Below are positions 1 to 6,224 of a stretch of 8,644 bases of DNA, piece after piece. Under the pieces are notes generated by a model. It did not search any database. It worked only from the letters and a program-made list of their open reading frames with translations, and had not been told where the DNA came from. The position numbers and the translations under genes are program-made. Numbering within the stretch: position 1 is the stretch's first letter; every line of letters begins with the position of its first letter. Source of the stretch: Thermoleophilaceae bacterium (GTDB lineage Bacteria > Actinomycetota > Thermoleophilia > Solirubrobacterales > Thermoleophilaceae); assembly GCA_013696905.1 (NCBI GenBank), contig JACCXP010000414.1, positions 1-8,644 on the forward strand, in the 5' to 3' direction.

Positions 1-1
1 G

Positions 2-916
2 ATCGACAAGCCCGAGATCGGAGCTGACGAGGTGCTGGTCCGCGTGCATGCGGCCGGCGTGGACCGGGGCGTCTGGCATCTGATGACCGGGCTGCCCTAC
101 CCGATACGCATCGCCGGCTACGGGCTGCGCGCACCGAAGACCGGCGTTCGAGGTCGGGAGGTCGCGGGCAACGTCGAGGCGGTCGGGGGGGACGTGACCA
201 CGGTTGGGCCGGGCGATGAGGTGTTCGGCATCGGCGAGGGCTCCTTCGCCGAGTACGCATGCGCTCGAGCGGACAAGCTCGTGCCCAAGCCCGAGAGGCT
301 GACCTTCGAGCAGGCGGCGGCCGTCCCCGTCTCCGCCCTCGCCGCCCTGCAGGGTCTTCGCGACCACGGACAGGTACAGCGGGGGCAGAAGGTGCTGATC
401 ATCGGCGCGTCCGGAGGAGTTGGGACCTTTGCCGTGCAGATCGCCAAGGCGTTCGGAGCAGAGGTCACAGGCGTGTGCAGCACGACGAAGCTGGACATGG
501 TCCGATCGATCGGCGCAGACCGCGTCATCGACTACAAACGCGACGACATCGCGAACTCAGGGCAGCGCTACGACCTGATCCTCGACACCGGAGGGAACCG
601 TTCGCTGTCAGCGCTGCGGCGCGCCCTCACCCCCCGGGGGACGCTCGTCATCGTCGGAGGCGAAACGGGCGGACGGTTACTCGGAGGCACCGACCGTCAG
701 CTCCGAGCTCTGATGCTGTCCCCGTTCGTGGGCCAGAAGCTGGGCACGTTCATCGCGTCCGAGAACAACGCGGACCTGATCGTCCTGAAAGGTCTAATCG
801 AGTCCGGCAAGGTCACACCGGCGATCGACCGGACTTACCCGCTGAGCGAGGTCGCTGCCGCCATCCGGTACATGGAAGAAGGGCACGCTCGAGGGAAGGT
901 CGTCATCACCGTGTGA
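2..916 (+). CDS. MDR-superfamily NAD(P)H-dependent oxidoreductase (quinone oxidoreductase / zinc-free alcohol dehydrogenase type), 5'-partial
   Basis: The reading frame is open to the left edge, so the start codon and roughly 20-30 residues are missing; 304 residues are visible. It begins in the GroES-like domain (LVRVHAAGVDRGVWHL, then GDEVFG and FAEYA), followed by a Rossmann domain with the nucleotide-binding motif GASGGVGTFAVQIAK at about 404-448 and the later stretch GADRVIDYK. This order is typical of medium-chain dehydrogenases/reductases. The usual catalytic zinc cysteine after the AAG stretch is Asp-Arg here, so it is probably a zinc-free quinone- or enone-reductase-like enzyme that uses NAD(P)H to reduce a carbonyl or activated double bond in the cytosol. 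The substrate cannot be told. It ends with VVITV and TGA at 914-916, 53 bp from the convergent regulator gene. Its codons look somewhat less GC-biased than those of its neighbours. Confidence 0.9.
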   Translation: MDKPEIGADEVLVRVHAAGVDRGVWHLMTGLPYPIRIAGYGLRAPKTGVRGREVAGNVEAVGGDVTTVGPGDEVFGIGEGSFAEYACARADKLVPKPERLTFEQAAAVPVSALAALQGLRDHGQVQRGQKVLIIGASGGVGTFAVQIAKAFGAEVTGVCSTTKLDMVRSIGADRVIDYKRDDIANSGQRYDLILDTGGNRSLSALRRALTPRGTLVIVGGETGGRLLGGTDRQLRALMLSPFVGQKLGTFIASENNADLIVLKGLIESGKVTPAIDRTYPLSEVAAAIRYMEEGHARGKVVITV

Positions 917-969
917 GGTGCAGGGCATGAACTCAGATCGTCTCGGCTGGACTCACCCAAAGCATCCCG

Positions 970-1626
970 CTACGCCGCCGGAGGCCTCAGCACCGCGAAC
1001 GGATCGGTCACCTCGAGCTCCCGTGAGCGGAAGCGAAACAGCGCGGCTGGGCGCCCGCCGGACGGGCCCGGCTCGCGCCGCTCCCCGGTGGCCTCGAGCA
1101 GGCCGCGGCGCACGAGCACCCGCTGCAGGTTCGTCGGTGAGACGCCGTAGCCGAGCGCGGCGGCGTAGACGTCGCGCAGCTCGGAGACCGTGAAGTTCTC
1201 GGGCGCGAGCGCGAAGCCGATGTTGGTGTAGGAGAGCTTGGCGCGCAGGCGCTCGCGCGCGAGCAGCGCGATCGAGCCGTGGTCGAACGCGAGCCGGGGC
1301 AGCGACTCGACGAGGTGCCAGGCTGTGTCCGGGGGCAACGTCGGGTCGAGATCGCTCGGCACGAGGCCGAGGTGCGCGGTCGCGAGCTGCCATTCGTCGG
1401 GATGGCGCTCGGGGTCGCTGCGGGTCTCGAGCTGCTCGAGCTGGGAGAGCTCGCGCACGTCGACCTTCGTCGCGAGGTGGCGGCGGATCGAGTGCTCGAG
1501 CGTCTCGCGCGGCTCGAGGTATCCGCCCGGGAGCGACCACAGGCCGGCGAAGGGCTCGCGCGCACGCTGCCACAGCAACACCATCAGCCGCCCGTCGCGT
1601 ACCTGCAGCACGACCGCGAGCGTCAC
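970..1626 (-). CDS. nrtR: NrtR-type transcriptional regulator: degenerate Nudix domain plus C-terminal winged helix
   Basis: Residue numbers are from GTG at 1626 (218 aa). An N-terminal Nudix domain (LAVVLQVRDGRLMVLLWQR, LWSLPGG) is followed by a winged-helix segment, about residues 114-200 (FDHGSIALLARERLRAKLSY, FTVSELRDVY, GGRPAALFRF), and the tail TDPFAVLRPP. This is the architecture of NrtR, a family that represses NAD-metabolism genes and is released by ADP-ribose; some branches control sugar genes. The Nudix box keeps G35, E41 and R49, but the metal-binding RExxEE positions are R49-H50 and T53-K54, so ADP-ribose hydrolysis is unlikely and a sensor role likely. The frame is open to GTG 1707 and GTG 1755. 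I prefer 1626 because codons 1627-1707 are rich in A/T-ending triplets (ATT, GAA, TCT, AAA, GTT) unlike the rest, and 1755 would overlap the permease gene. No clear Shine-Dalgarno supports any start. The stop is TAG at 972-970. Confidence 0.87.
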   Translation of the reverse strand: MTLAVVLQVRDGRLMVLLWQRAREPFAGLWSLPGGYLEPRETLEHSIRRHLATKVDVRELSQLEQLETRSDPERHPDEWQLATAHLGLVPSDLDPTLPPDTAWHLVESLPRLAFDHGSIALLARERLRAKLSYTNIGFALAPENFTVSELRDVYAAALGYGVSPTNLQRVLVRRGLLEATGERREPGPSGGRPAALFRFRSRELEVTDPFAVLRPPAA

Positions 1627-1651
1627 GTGCGTCGGGCGCTCGCGATCCAGG

Positions 1652-1668
1652 GTTTCCGCCCGCGAAAC
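1652..1668. repeat. Inverted repeat GTTTC-N7-GAAAC, candidate operator
   Basis: A perfect 5-bp inverted repeat, GTTTC at 1652-1656 and GAAAC at 1664-1668, separated by CGCCCGC. A further GAAAC follows at 1670-1674, so the right arm is present twice. It lies between the favoured start of the regulator and the predicted permease promoter. It has the symmetry of a repressor site, but I cannot match it to a known NrtR consensus, and 5-bp arms can arise by chance. Confidence 0.35.
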
Positions 1669-1675
1669 AGAAACT

Positions 1676-1704
1676 TTGTTAGACTGCGGCGGCAGGTTTT
1701 CAAT
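1676..1704 (+). promoter_or_regulatory. Putative sigma70-type promoter for the permease operon
   Basis: The -35-like TTGTTA (1676-1681) and -10-like TTCAAT (1699-1704) each match 4 of 6 consensus positions and are separated by exactly 17 bp. Transcription would begin near 1711, giving a leader of about 26 nt that contains the ribosome binding site. It lies in the AT-richest part of the divergent region, which supports it. The match is modest and has no experimental support. Confidence 0.4.
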
Positions 1705-1722
1705 CACCAGACGTAAACTACC

Positions 1723-1729
1723 GGAAAGG
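1723..1729 (+). promoter_or_regulatory. Ribosome binding site of the MFS permease gene
   Basis: GGAAAGG lies 7 bp before the ATG at 1737-1739, and a second purine patch GGAG (1731-1734) lies only 2 bp before it. The first is well spaced and supports the ATG at 1737 as the permease start. Confidence 0.6.
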
Positions 1730-1736
1730 CGGAGCG

Positions 1737-3074
1737 ATGGCGACGATCGAGGCACCGGCCCCGCCGGTGGTGCGCCGTGGTGTCGAGGATGTCCTGCGCG
1801 CCGGGGGACTTTCGCCGTTTCACCGCCGCGCGGTGCTCGTCACCGGCGCGGCCTGGACCTTCGTGGCGATGGAGATTCTGCTCGTCGGCTTCACGCTGCC
1901 TATCTTCATCGAGCTCTGGGGGCTCAGCGGCGCTTTGGCCGGGCTCGTGGGGAGCGCCGCGCTCGCGGGCTCGCTGGTGGGCTCGCTGGCGCTCGGCCTC
2001 GGCGCCGACCGCATTGGTCGCCGCCGGGTCTTCATCGGCTCGATCCTCTGGTACGCGCTCTTCACAGGGCTGACGGCGCTGGCCGTCGGGCCCGCCTCGA
2101 TCCTGGCGCTGCGCTTCCTCGCCGGCGTCGGCCTCGGCGGCATGCTCGTCGTCGACCCGTCGCTGCTCGCGGAGTATCTGCCGCCGCAGCGGCGCGGGCG
2201 CCTGATGGTGTTGCTCGACTTCTTCTGGCCGGTGGGGCTGCTGCTCGCGGTCGGCCTCTCGTGGGTCTTCCTCGACCAGCTCGGAGGCCAGTGGCGCTGG
2301 CTCTACCTGGCTGCCGCCCTGCCGGCGCTGCTCGCCTTTGTCGCGCGGCTGTCGCTGCCCGAGAGCCCGTACTACCTGGCCCGCATGGGGCGCAGGCGGG
2401 AGGCCGCCGAGGTGTTGACCAGGATCACCGGCCTGGCGGTCGATCCGGAGTCGCTCGACACCCCACCCACCGAGCCTCGCTCCTCCTTCCGCGAGCTTGC
2501 AACGCCTGAGCTGCGGCGCACGTCGCTGCTCGTGATCGGGGTCTGGGCCGCGCTCAACATCTCCTACTACGGGCTCTTCCTGTGGCTCCCGACGGTGCTC
2601 GGCGGGTCCTCGTTCCAGCTCGACGTCTACGTGCTGCTCGCGCTGATCGCCGTCGCGCAGTTCCCGGGCTACGCCGCGGCGCTGTGGCTCGTCGAGGCGT
2701 GGGGGCGAAAGCGCACGCTCGCCTCGTTCCTGCTGCTCGGCGGGCTGTCGGCGTTCGCGTTTGCGGCCGCCGAGACGACGGCCGTCTACGTCGGCGCGCT
2801 CTTCTTCGTCGGCTTCTTTAACCTCGGCGCCTGGGGCGCGGTCTATCCCTACACCTCCGAGCTCTTCCCCACACGCCTGCGGGCGACCGCGTTCGGGATG
2901 GCCGAGGGAGTCGGCAAGGGCTTCGCGATCGCCGGCCCCTACCTGTTCGGCGCCCTGCTCGAGGCGACCGGAGACACGTTCTGGTCGCTCACCCTCGTGG
3001 CCTGCGTGATGGCCGCGGGCGCGCTCGTGGCGGTCACGCTCGGGCGGGAGACGCGCGGCGAGCAACTCGTGTGA
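1737..3074 (+). CDS. MFS transporter, NiaP/SV2-like or sugar-porter branch
   Basis: 445 residues, the normal size of a 12-helix major facilitator permease in the cytoplasmic membrane. After a cytoplasmic tail of about 32 residues, helix 1 (AAWTFVAMEILLVGFTLP) carries an acidic residue, E46. The loop after helix 2 holds the MFS signature GLGADRIGRRRV at residues 87-98. Helix 4-5 has RRGRLMVLLDFFWPVGLLLA, helix 6 is followed by PESPYYLARMGRRREA (about 207-222), and the second half has YPYTSELFPTRLRATAFGMAEG (about 370-391). These motifs point to the sugar-porter/SV2-like group that includes the niacin permease NiaP; sugars or organic acids also remain possible. It is first in a three-gene operon and divergent from an NrtR-type regulator. 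That context slightly favours a niacin-related substrate, but the following enzyme is not a known NAD gene. The start is set by ATG with a good ribosome binding site. Confidence 0.9.
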   Translation: MATIEAPAPPVVRRGVEDVLRAGGLSPFHRRAVLVTGAAWTFVAMEILLVGFTLPIFIELWGLSGALAGLVGSAALAGSLVGSLALGLGADRIGRRRVFIGSILWYALFTGLTALAVGPASILALRFLAGVGLGGMLVVDPSLLAEYLPPQRRGRLMVLLDFFWPVGLLLAVGLSWVFLDQLGGQWRWLYLAAALPALLAFVARLSLPESPYYLARMGRRREAAEVLTRITGLAVDPESLDTPPTEPRSSFRELATPELRRTSLLVIGVWAALNISYYGLFLWLPTVLGGSSFQLDVYVLLALIAVAQFPGYAAALWLVEAWGRKRTLASFLLLGGLSAFAFAAAETTAVYVGALFFVGFFNLGAWGAVYPYTSELFPTRLRATAFGMAEGVGKGFAIAGPYLFGALLEATGDTFWSLTLVACVMAAGALVAVTLGRETRGEQLV

Positions 3075-3086
3075 TACAGACTGACC

Positions 3087-5435
3087 ATGGCGAAGAGCGC
3101 CACCCACGCGGCGCCCGCGGGCGAGCTGCCGTCCGCGCCTGAGCTGGCGCTGCTCGGGCAGGTGGAGCGCCGCGTGCTGTGGCTTGCGACGGCGATGGTG
3201 CACCACGCCAACAGCGTGCGCGCGAACCCGTCGGGGATAAAGGTCGGCGGCCACCAGGCATCGAGCGCGTCGATGGTCACACTGATGACCGCGCTCTGGT
3301 TCTCGTTTCTCGATGCGCCCGACCGGGTCGCCGTCAAGCCGCACGCTTCACCTGTCCTGCACGCGATCAACTACCTGATCGGGCGCCTCGACCGCTCCTA
3401 CCTGACGACCCTGCGCGAGTTCGGGGGCCTGCAGAGCTATCCGAGCCGCTCCAAGGACCCCGATCCCGTCGACTACTCGACGGGCTCCGAGGGCATCGGC
3501 GCCACGGCCACGATCTGGGGCGCGATTGCGCAGCGCTACGTCTCAGACCACGCCGACGCCCCGTCCGGCGGGCGCCAGATCGCGCTGCTCGGAGACGCCG
3601 AGCTCGACGAGGGCGCCGTCTGGGAGGCGATTGCCGATCCGATGGTCGCGAGCCTCGGGGAGCTGATGTGGGTAGTCGACCTGAACCGCCAGTCGCTCGA
3701 CCGCGTCGTGCCCGAGATGGCGGCCGGGCGCCTGCTCGCGATGTTCGAGGCGGCGGGCTGGCACGTGCAGACGGTCAAGTACGGCCGCCGTCTCGAGGCC
3801 CTCTTCGAGCGCCCGGGTGGCGACGCGCTCAGGCGGCGGATCGACCAGATGCCGAACGAGGAGTATCAGCGCCTGCTGCGTGGCCCGGCGGAGGAGCTGC
3901 GTGAACGGCTGCCGCGAGGGCGCGGCCGGCGCGACCTCGCGGGGCTCGTCGAGGCGCTCTCAGACGACGAGCTGCTCGCCGCGATCCGCGATCTCGGCGG
4001 CCACGATCTCGAGCGCGTGCTCGGCGCCTACCGTGCCGCCGACGCCGTCGGCGACCGACCCTCGATCATCTTCGCGTACACGATCAAGGGCTGGTCGCTG
4101 CCGATCGAGGGCCACCCCTCAAACCACTCGGCGCTGCTTGACGAGGATCAGTTCAACGAGCTCGCCGAGCGTCTTGGGACCGACGCGGACGATCCCTGGC
4201 CCGGGTTCGACCCTGACTCTCCCGAGGGCGCGCTCTGCGCGATCGTCGGCGAGCGCCTCGAACGCCCGGCGCCTGCGGTCGAGCCGCCGCCTGAGGTGCC
4301 CTCAGAGCTCGGTCGAGCGCACCGCGGGCAGGAGTCGACGCAGCAGGCCTTCGGGCGCCTGTTCATCGACCTCGGGCACGCGTCGCCCGAGGTCGAGCGC
4401 CGGGTGGTCACCGTCTCGCCCGACGTCGCGTCCTCGACCAACCTCGGTGGCTGGATCAACAAGGCGGGGATCTGGTTCCTGTCCGAGCGCACCGACTGGT
4501 TCGCCGACGACACCAACACGCTGGTGCGCTGGCACGAGGACGACCGCGGGCGCCACATCGAGCTCGGGATCGCCGAGCTCAACCTGGTGGGTCTGCTCGG
4601 CGAGCTCGGAGCGACCTGGAGCCGCCACGGGCAGCCGCTGCTGCCGGTCGGCACGATCTACGACCCGTTCGTCGGCCGCGCGCTCGAGCCGTGGTCGTTC
4701 GGCATCTACGCGGGTGGGCAGTCGATCCTGGTTGGCACGCCCTCGGGAGTGACGCTTGGGCCGGAGGGGGGCGCGCACCAGTCGATCGTGACCCCGTCGA
4801 TCGGGATCGAGCAGCCGGGGTGCACCGCCTGGGAGCCGGCGTTCGGGCTCGACTTCGAGTGGACCTTCCTGCGGGCGCTCGGCCGGCTCGGGCGCCCGGA
4901 CGGCGAGGCGAGCTACTTCCGGCTCTCGACGCGGGCGCTCGATCAGGCGCTCGCGGCCGTGCCCGCCGAGGGCGCCGAGCGCGAGCGCCGGCGGGCGCAG
5001 GTGCTGGCCGGGGGCTACCGCCTGCGCGCCGCCGACGGCGAGCCCGGGTGCGCGATCGTGGCGATGGGGGCCGTCGTGCCCGAGGCGCTCGCGGCGGCGG
5101 ATCTGCTCGCGCGGGACGCCGGCATCGGCGCCGAGGTGATCTGCGTGACGAGCGCCGACCTGCTGTTCCGCGCGCTCCAGGCTCGTCGCGGCCTGCGCGC
5201 CGGCAGCGACGCGATCCTCGAGGAGCTGTTTCCGACCGCTCGCCCGCTGCCGCTCGTGACGGTGCTCGACGGCCATCCCCACACGCTCGCCTTTCTGGCG
5301 TCCGTGCAGCCGGCGCCACTGACCGCGCTCGGCGTGCAGCAGTTCGGCCAGTCAGGGGACATCGGCGAGCTCTACGAGTGCCACGGCATCGACTCGGAGA
5401 CGATCGTCGGGGCGGCGCTCGACCTGCTTACCTGA
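3087..5435 (+). CDS. Thiamine-diphosphate enzyme, homodimeric pyruvate dehydrogenase E1 (AceE)-like / transketolase-like
   Basis: 782 residues aligning by eye along the length of homodimeric E1 (E. coli AceE, 887 residues). The ThDP/Mg motif is GDAELDEG (169-176) with N200 in VVDLNRQSLD, matching AceE GDGEMDEP...CNLQRLD with Ala for the last Gly. Likely active-site histidines are H56 (GGHQASS) and H86 (KPHASP). The AceE-type segment IRDLGGHDLERVLGAYRAA and IIFAYTIKGW follow. E497 in ELGIAELN corresponds to the catalytic glutamate that activates ThDP. A transketolase-like C-terminal domain ends the protein. AceE converts pyruvate for transfer to lipoyl E2. Here the leader before the first homologous helix is only about 30 residues, shorter than AceE's E2-binding end, and no E2 or E3 gene is nearby, so substrate and acceptor are open. 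It begins 12 bp after the permease stop without a clear ribosome binding site, suggesting translational coupling. Confidence 0.88.
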   Translation: MAKSATHAAPAGELPSAPELALLGQVERRVLWLATAMVHHANSVRANPSGIKVGGHQASSASMVTLMTALWFSFLDAPDRVAVKPHASPVLHAINYLIGRLDRSYLTTLREFGGLQSYPSRSKDPDPVDYSTGSEGIGATATIWGAIAQRYVSDHADAPSGGRQIALLGDAELDEGAVWEAIADPMVASLGELMWVVDLNRQSLDRVVPEMAAGRLLAMFEAAGWHVQTVKYGRRLEALFERPGGDALRRRIDQMPNEEYQRLLRGPAEELRERLPRGRGRRDLAGLVEALSDDELLAAIRDLGGHDLERVLGAYRAADAVGDRPSIIFAYTIKGWSLPIEGHPSNHSALLDEDQFNELAERLGTDADDPWPGFDPDSPEGALCAIVGERLERPAPAVEPPPEVPSELGRAHRGQESTQQAFGRLFIDLGHASPEVERRVVTVSPDVASSTNLGGWINKAGIWFLSERTDWFADDTNTLVRWHEDDRGRHIELGIAELNLVGLLGELGATWSRHGQPLLPVGTIYDPFVGRALEPWSFGIYAGGQSILVGTPSGVTLGPEGGAHQSIVTPSIGIEQPGCTAWEPAFGLDFEWTFLRALGRLGRPDGEASYFRLSTRALDQALAAVPAEGAERERRRAQVLAGGYRLRAADGEPGCAIVAMGAVVPEALAAADLLARDAGIGAEVICVTSADLLFRALQARRGLRAGSDAILEELFPTARPLPLVTVLDGHPHTLAFLASVQPAPLTALGVQQFGQSGDIGELYECHGIDSETIVGAALDLLT

Positions 5436-5446
5436 CCAAGCAACCC

Positions 5447-5453
5447 AGAGGAG
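5447..5453 (+). promoter_or_regulatory. Ribosome binding site of the DUF899 gene
   Basis: AGAGGAG lies 6 bp before the ATG at 5460, a strong Shine-Dalgarno at good spacing in the 24-bp gap after the E1-like gene. It fixes the start of the third operon gene and suggests independent, efficient translation, in contrast to the E1-like gene, which lacks a clear site. Confidence 0.7.
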
Positions 5454-5459
5454 CCCAAG

Positions 5460-6206
5460 ATGAGCCTCCCGCAAGTCGTGTCGCGAGAAGAGTGGCTGAC
5501 CGCTCGCAGACAGCTGCTCGACGAGGAGAAGGAGCTCACGCGCAGACGAGACGCCCTAAACGCCGAGCGCCGCCGGCTGCCGATGGTCGAGGTCGTCAAG
5601 CCGTACACCTTCACCGGGCCCGGCGGTGAGGCCACGCTGCTCGACCTCTTCGACGGGTGCCGTCAGTTGATCGTCGGCCACTTCATGTTCGACCCGAGCT
5701 GGGAGGACGGCTGCTCCAGCTGCTCTGCCGGCGCGGACGAGATATCGAACGGCCTGCTGGCGCACCTGCGCGCGCGCGACACGACGCTGGTGCAGGTCTC
5801 GCGCGCGCCGCTCGAGAAGCTCGAGCGCTACAAGGCGCGCAAGGGCTGGACCTTCCCCTGGTACTCCTCCCACGGCAGCGACTTCAACTACGACTTCCAC
5901 GTCACGCTCGACGAGTCGGTGGCTCCCGTCGAGTACAACTACCGCACCGCCGCCGAGCATGCGCAGGCCGGCACGGCGTACTTCGTCGAGGGCGAGCAGC
6001 CGATCGAGATGCCCGGCAGGAGCTACTTCCTACGCGACGGCGAGCGCGTCTTCCACACCTACTCGAACTACGCCCGCGGCGCGGAGATGACCGGCGGCTC
6101 CTACTACTTCCTCGACCTGACTGCGCTCGGCCGGCAGGAGGACTGGGAGCAGCCGAAGGGTCGCGCTGCGAGCGCCCACGGCGCGATCCCCGACTTCTCC
6201 GACTGA
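5460..6206 (+). CDS. DUF899 family thioredoxin-fold protein
   Basis: 248 residues, a full-length member of the DUF899 family, which is predicted to have a thioredoxin-like fold; its biochemical role is not established to my knowledge. A charged N-terminal helix (REEWLTARRQLLDEEKELTRRRD, about residues 9-31) is followed by YTFTGPGGEATLLDLFDG, then GHFMFDPSWEDGCSSCSAGADE, which holds a CxxC pair, C85 and C88. Further family features are KARKGWTFPWYSSHGSDFNYDF, RSYFLRDGERVFHTYSNYARG and the C-terminal FLDLTALGRQEDW. There is no signal peptide, so it should be cytosolic. CxxC in this fold often means thiol-disulfide chemistry, but family members may not be redox active. It is the last gene of the operon, 24 bp after the E1-like gene, with a strong ribosome binding site. 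Its stop at 6204-6206 is 18 bp from the convergent reductase gene. Confidence 0.9.
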   Translation: MSLPQVVSREEWLTARRQLLDEEKELTRRRDALNAERRRLPMVEVVKPYTFTGPGGEATLLDLFDGCRQLIVGHFMFDPSWEDGCSSCSAGADEISNGLLAHLRARDTTLVQVSRAPLEKLERYKARKGWTFPWYSSHGSDFNYDFHVTLDESVAPVEYNYRTAAEHAQAGTAYFVEGEQPIEMPGRSYFLRDGERVFHTYSNYARGAEMTGGSYYFLDLTALGRQEDWEQPKGRAASAHGAIPDFSD

Positions 6207-6224
6207 CGCGCAGGGCGGGGCCGG

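Larger units (their letters stand above)
1627..1736. promoter_or_regulatory. Divergent intergenic control region between nrtR-like gene and permease operon
   Basis: This stretch separates the two divergent genes if the regulator starts at GTG 1626. By hand count, 25 of 57 bases at 1664-1720 are G or C (44%), far below the surrounding DNA. It holds a cluster of short GTTT/GAAAC elements: GTTTC 1652-1656 and GAAAC 1664-1668 (inverted, 7-bp spacer), a second GAAAC at 1670-1674, and GTTT 1696-1699 facing AAAC 1715-1718. Such symmetry suits binding of a dimeric regulator, and NrtR-family regulators commonly sit beside the genes they control. On the minus strand TTGAAA (1703-1698) resembles a -35 box for the regulator gene, but I see no good -10 partner. 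Confidence 0.5.

Noticed and set aside
917..969. Possible bidirectional terminator between the convergent oxidoreductase and regulator genes
   Set aside because: Only a weak 5-bp complementarity (GTGAG 912-916 with CTCAC 952-956) with a loop of 35 nt and no T-run; not convincing.
1704..3344. Long minus-strand open frame of 546 codons opposite the permease gene
   Set aside because: The product is a low-complexity Arg/Glu/Gln/His-rich string without domains, and the opposite strand encodes a clear MFS permease. In very GC-rich DNA, stop codons are rare in shadow frames.
4302..5282. Minus-strand open frame of 326 codons opposite the E1-like gene
   Set aside because: Arg/Ala/Pro/Glu-rich composition, no recognisable fold, and fully inside a well-supported gene on the plus strand.
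6207..6224. Terminator between the convergent DUF899 and reductase genes
   Set aside because: The 18-bp gap holds no stable stem and no T-run; termination must use overlapping coding DNA or Rho.
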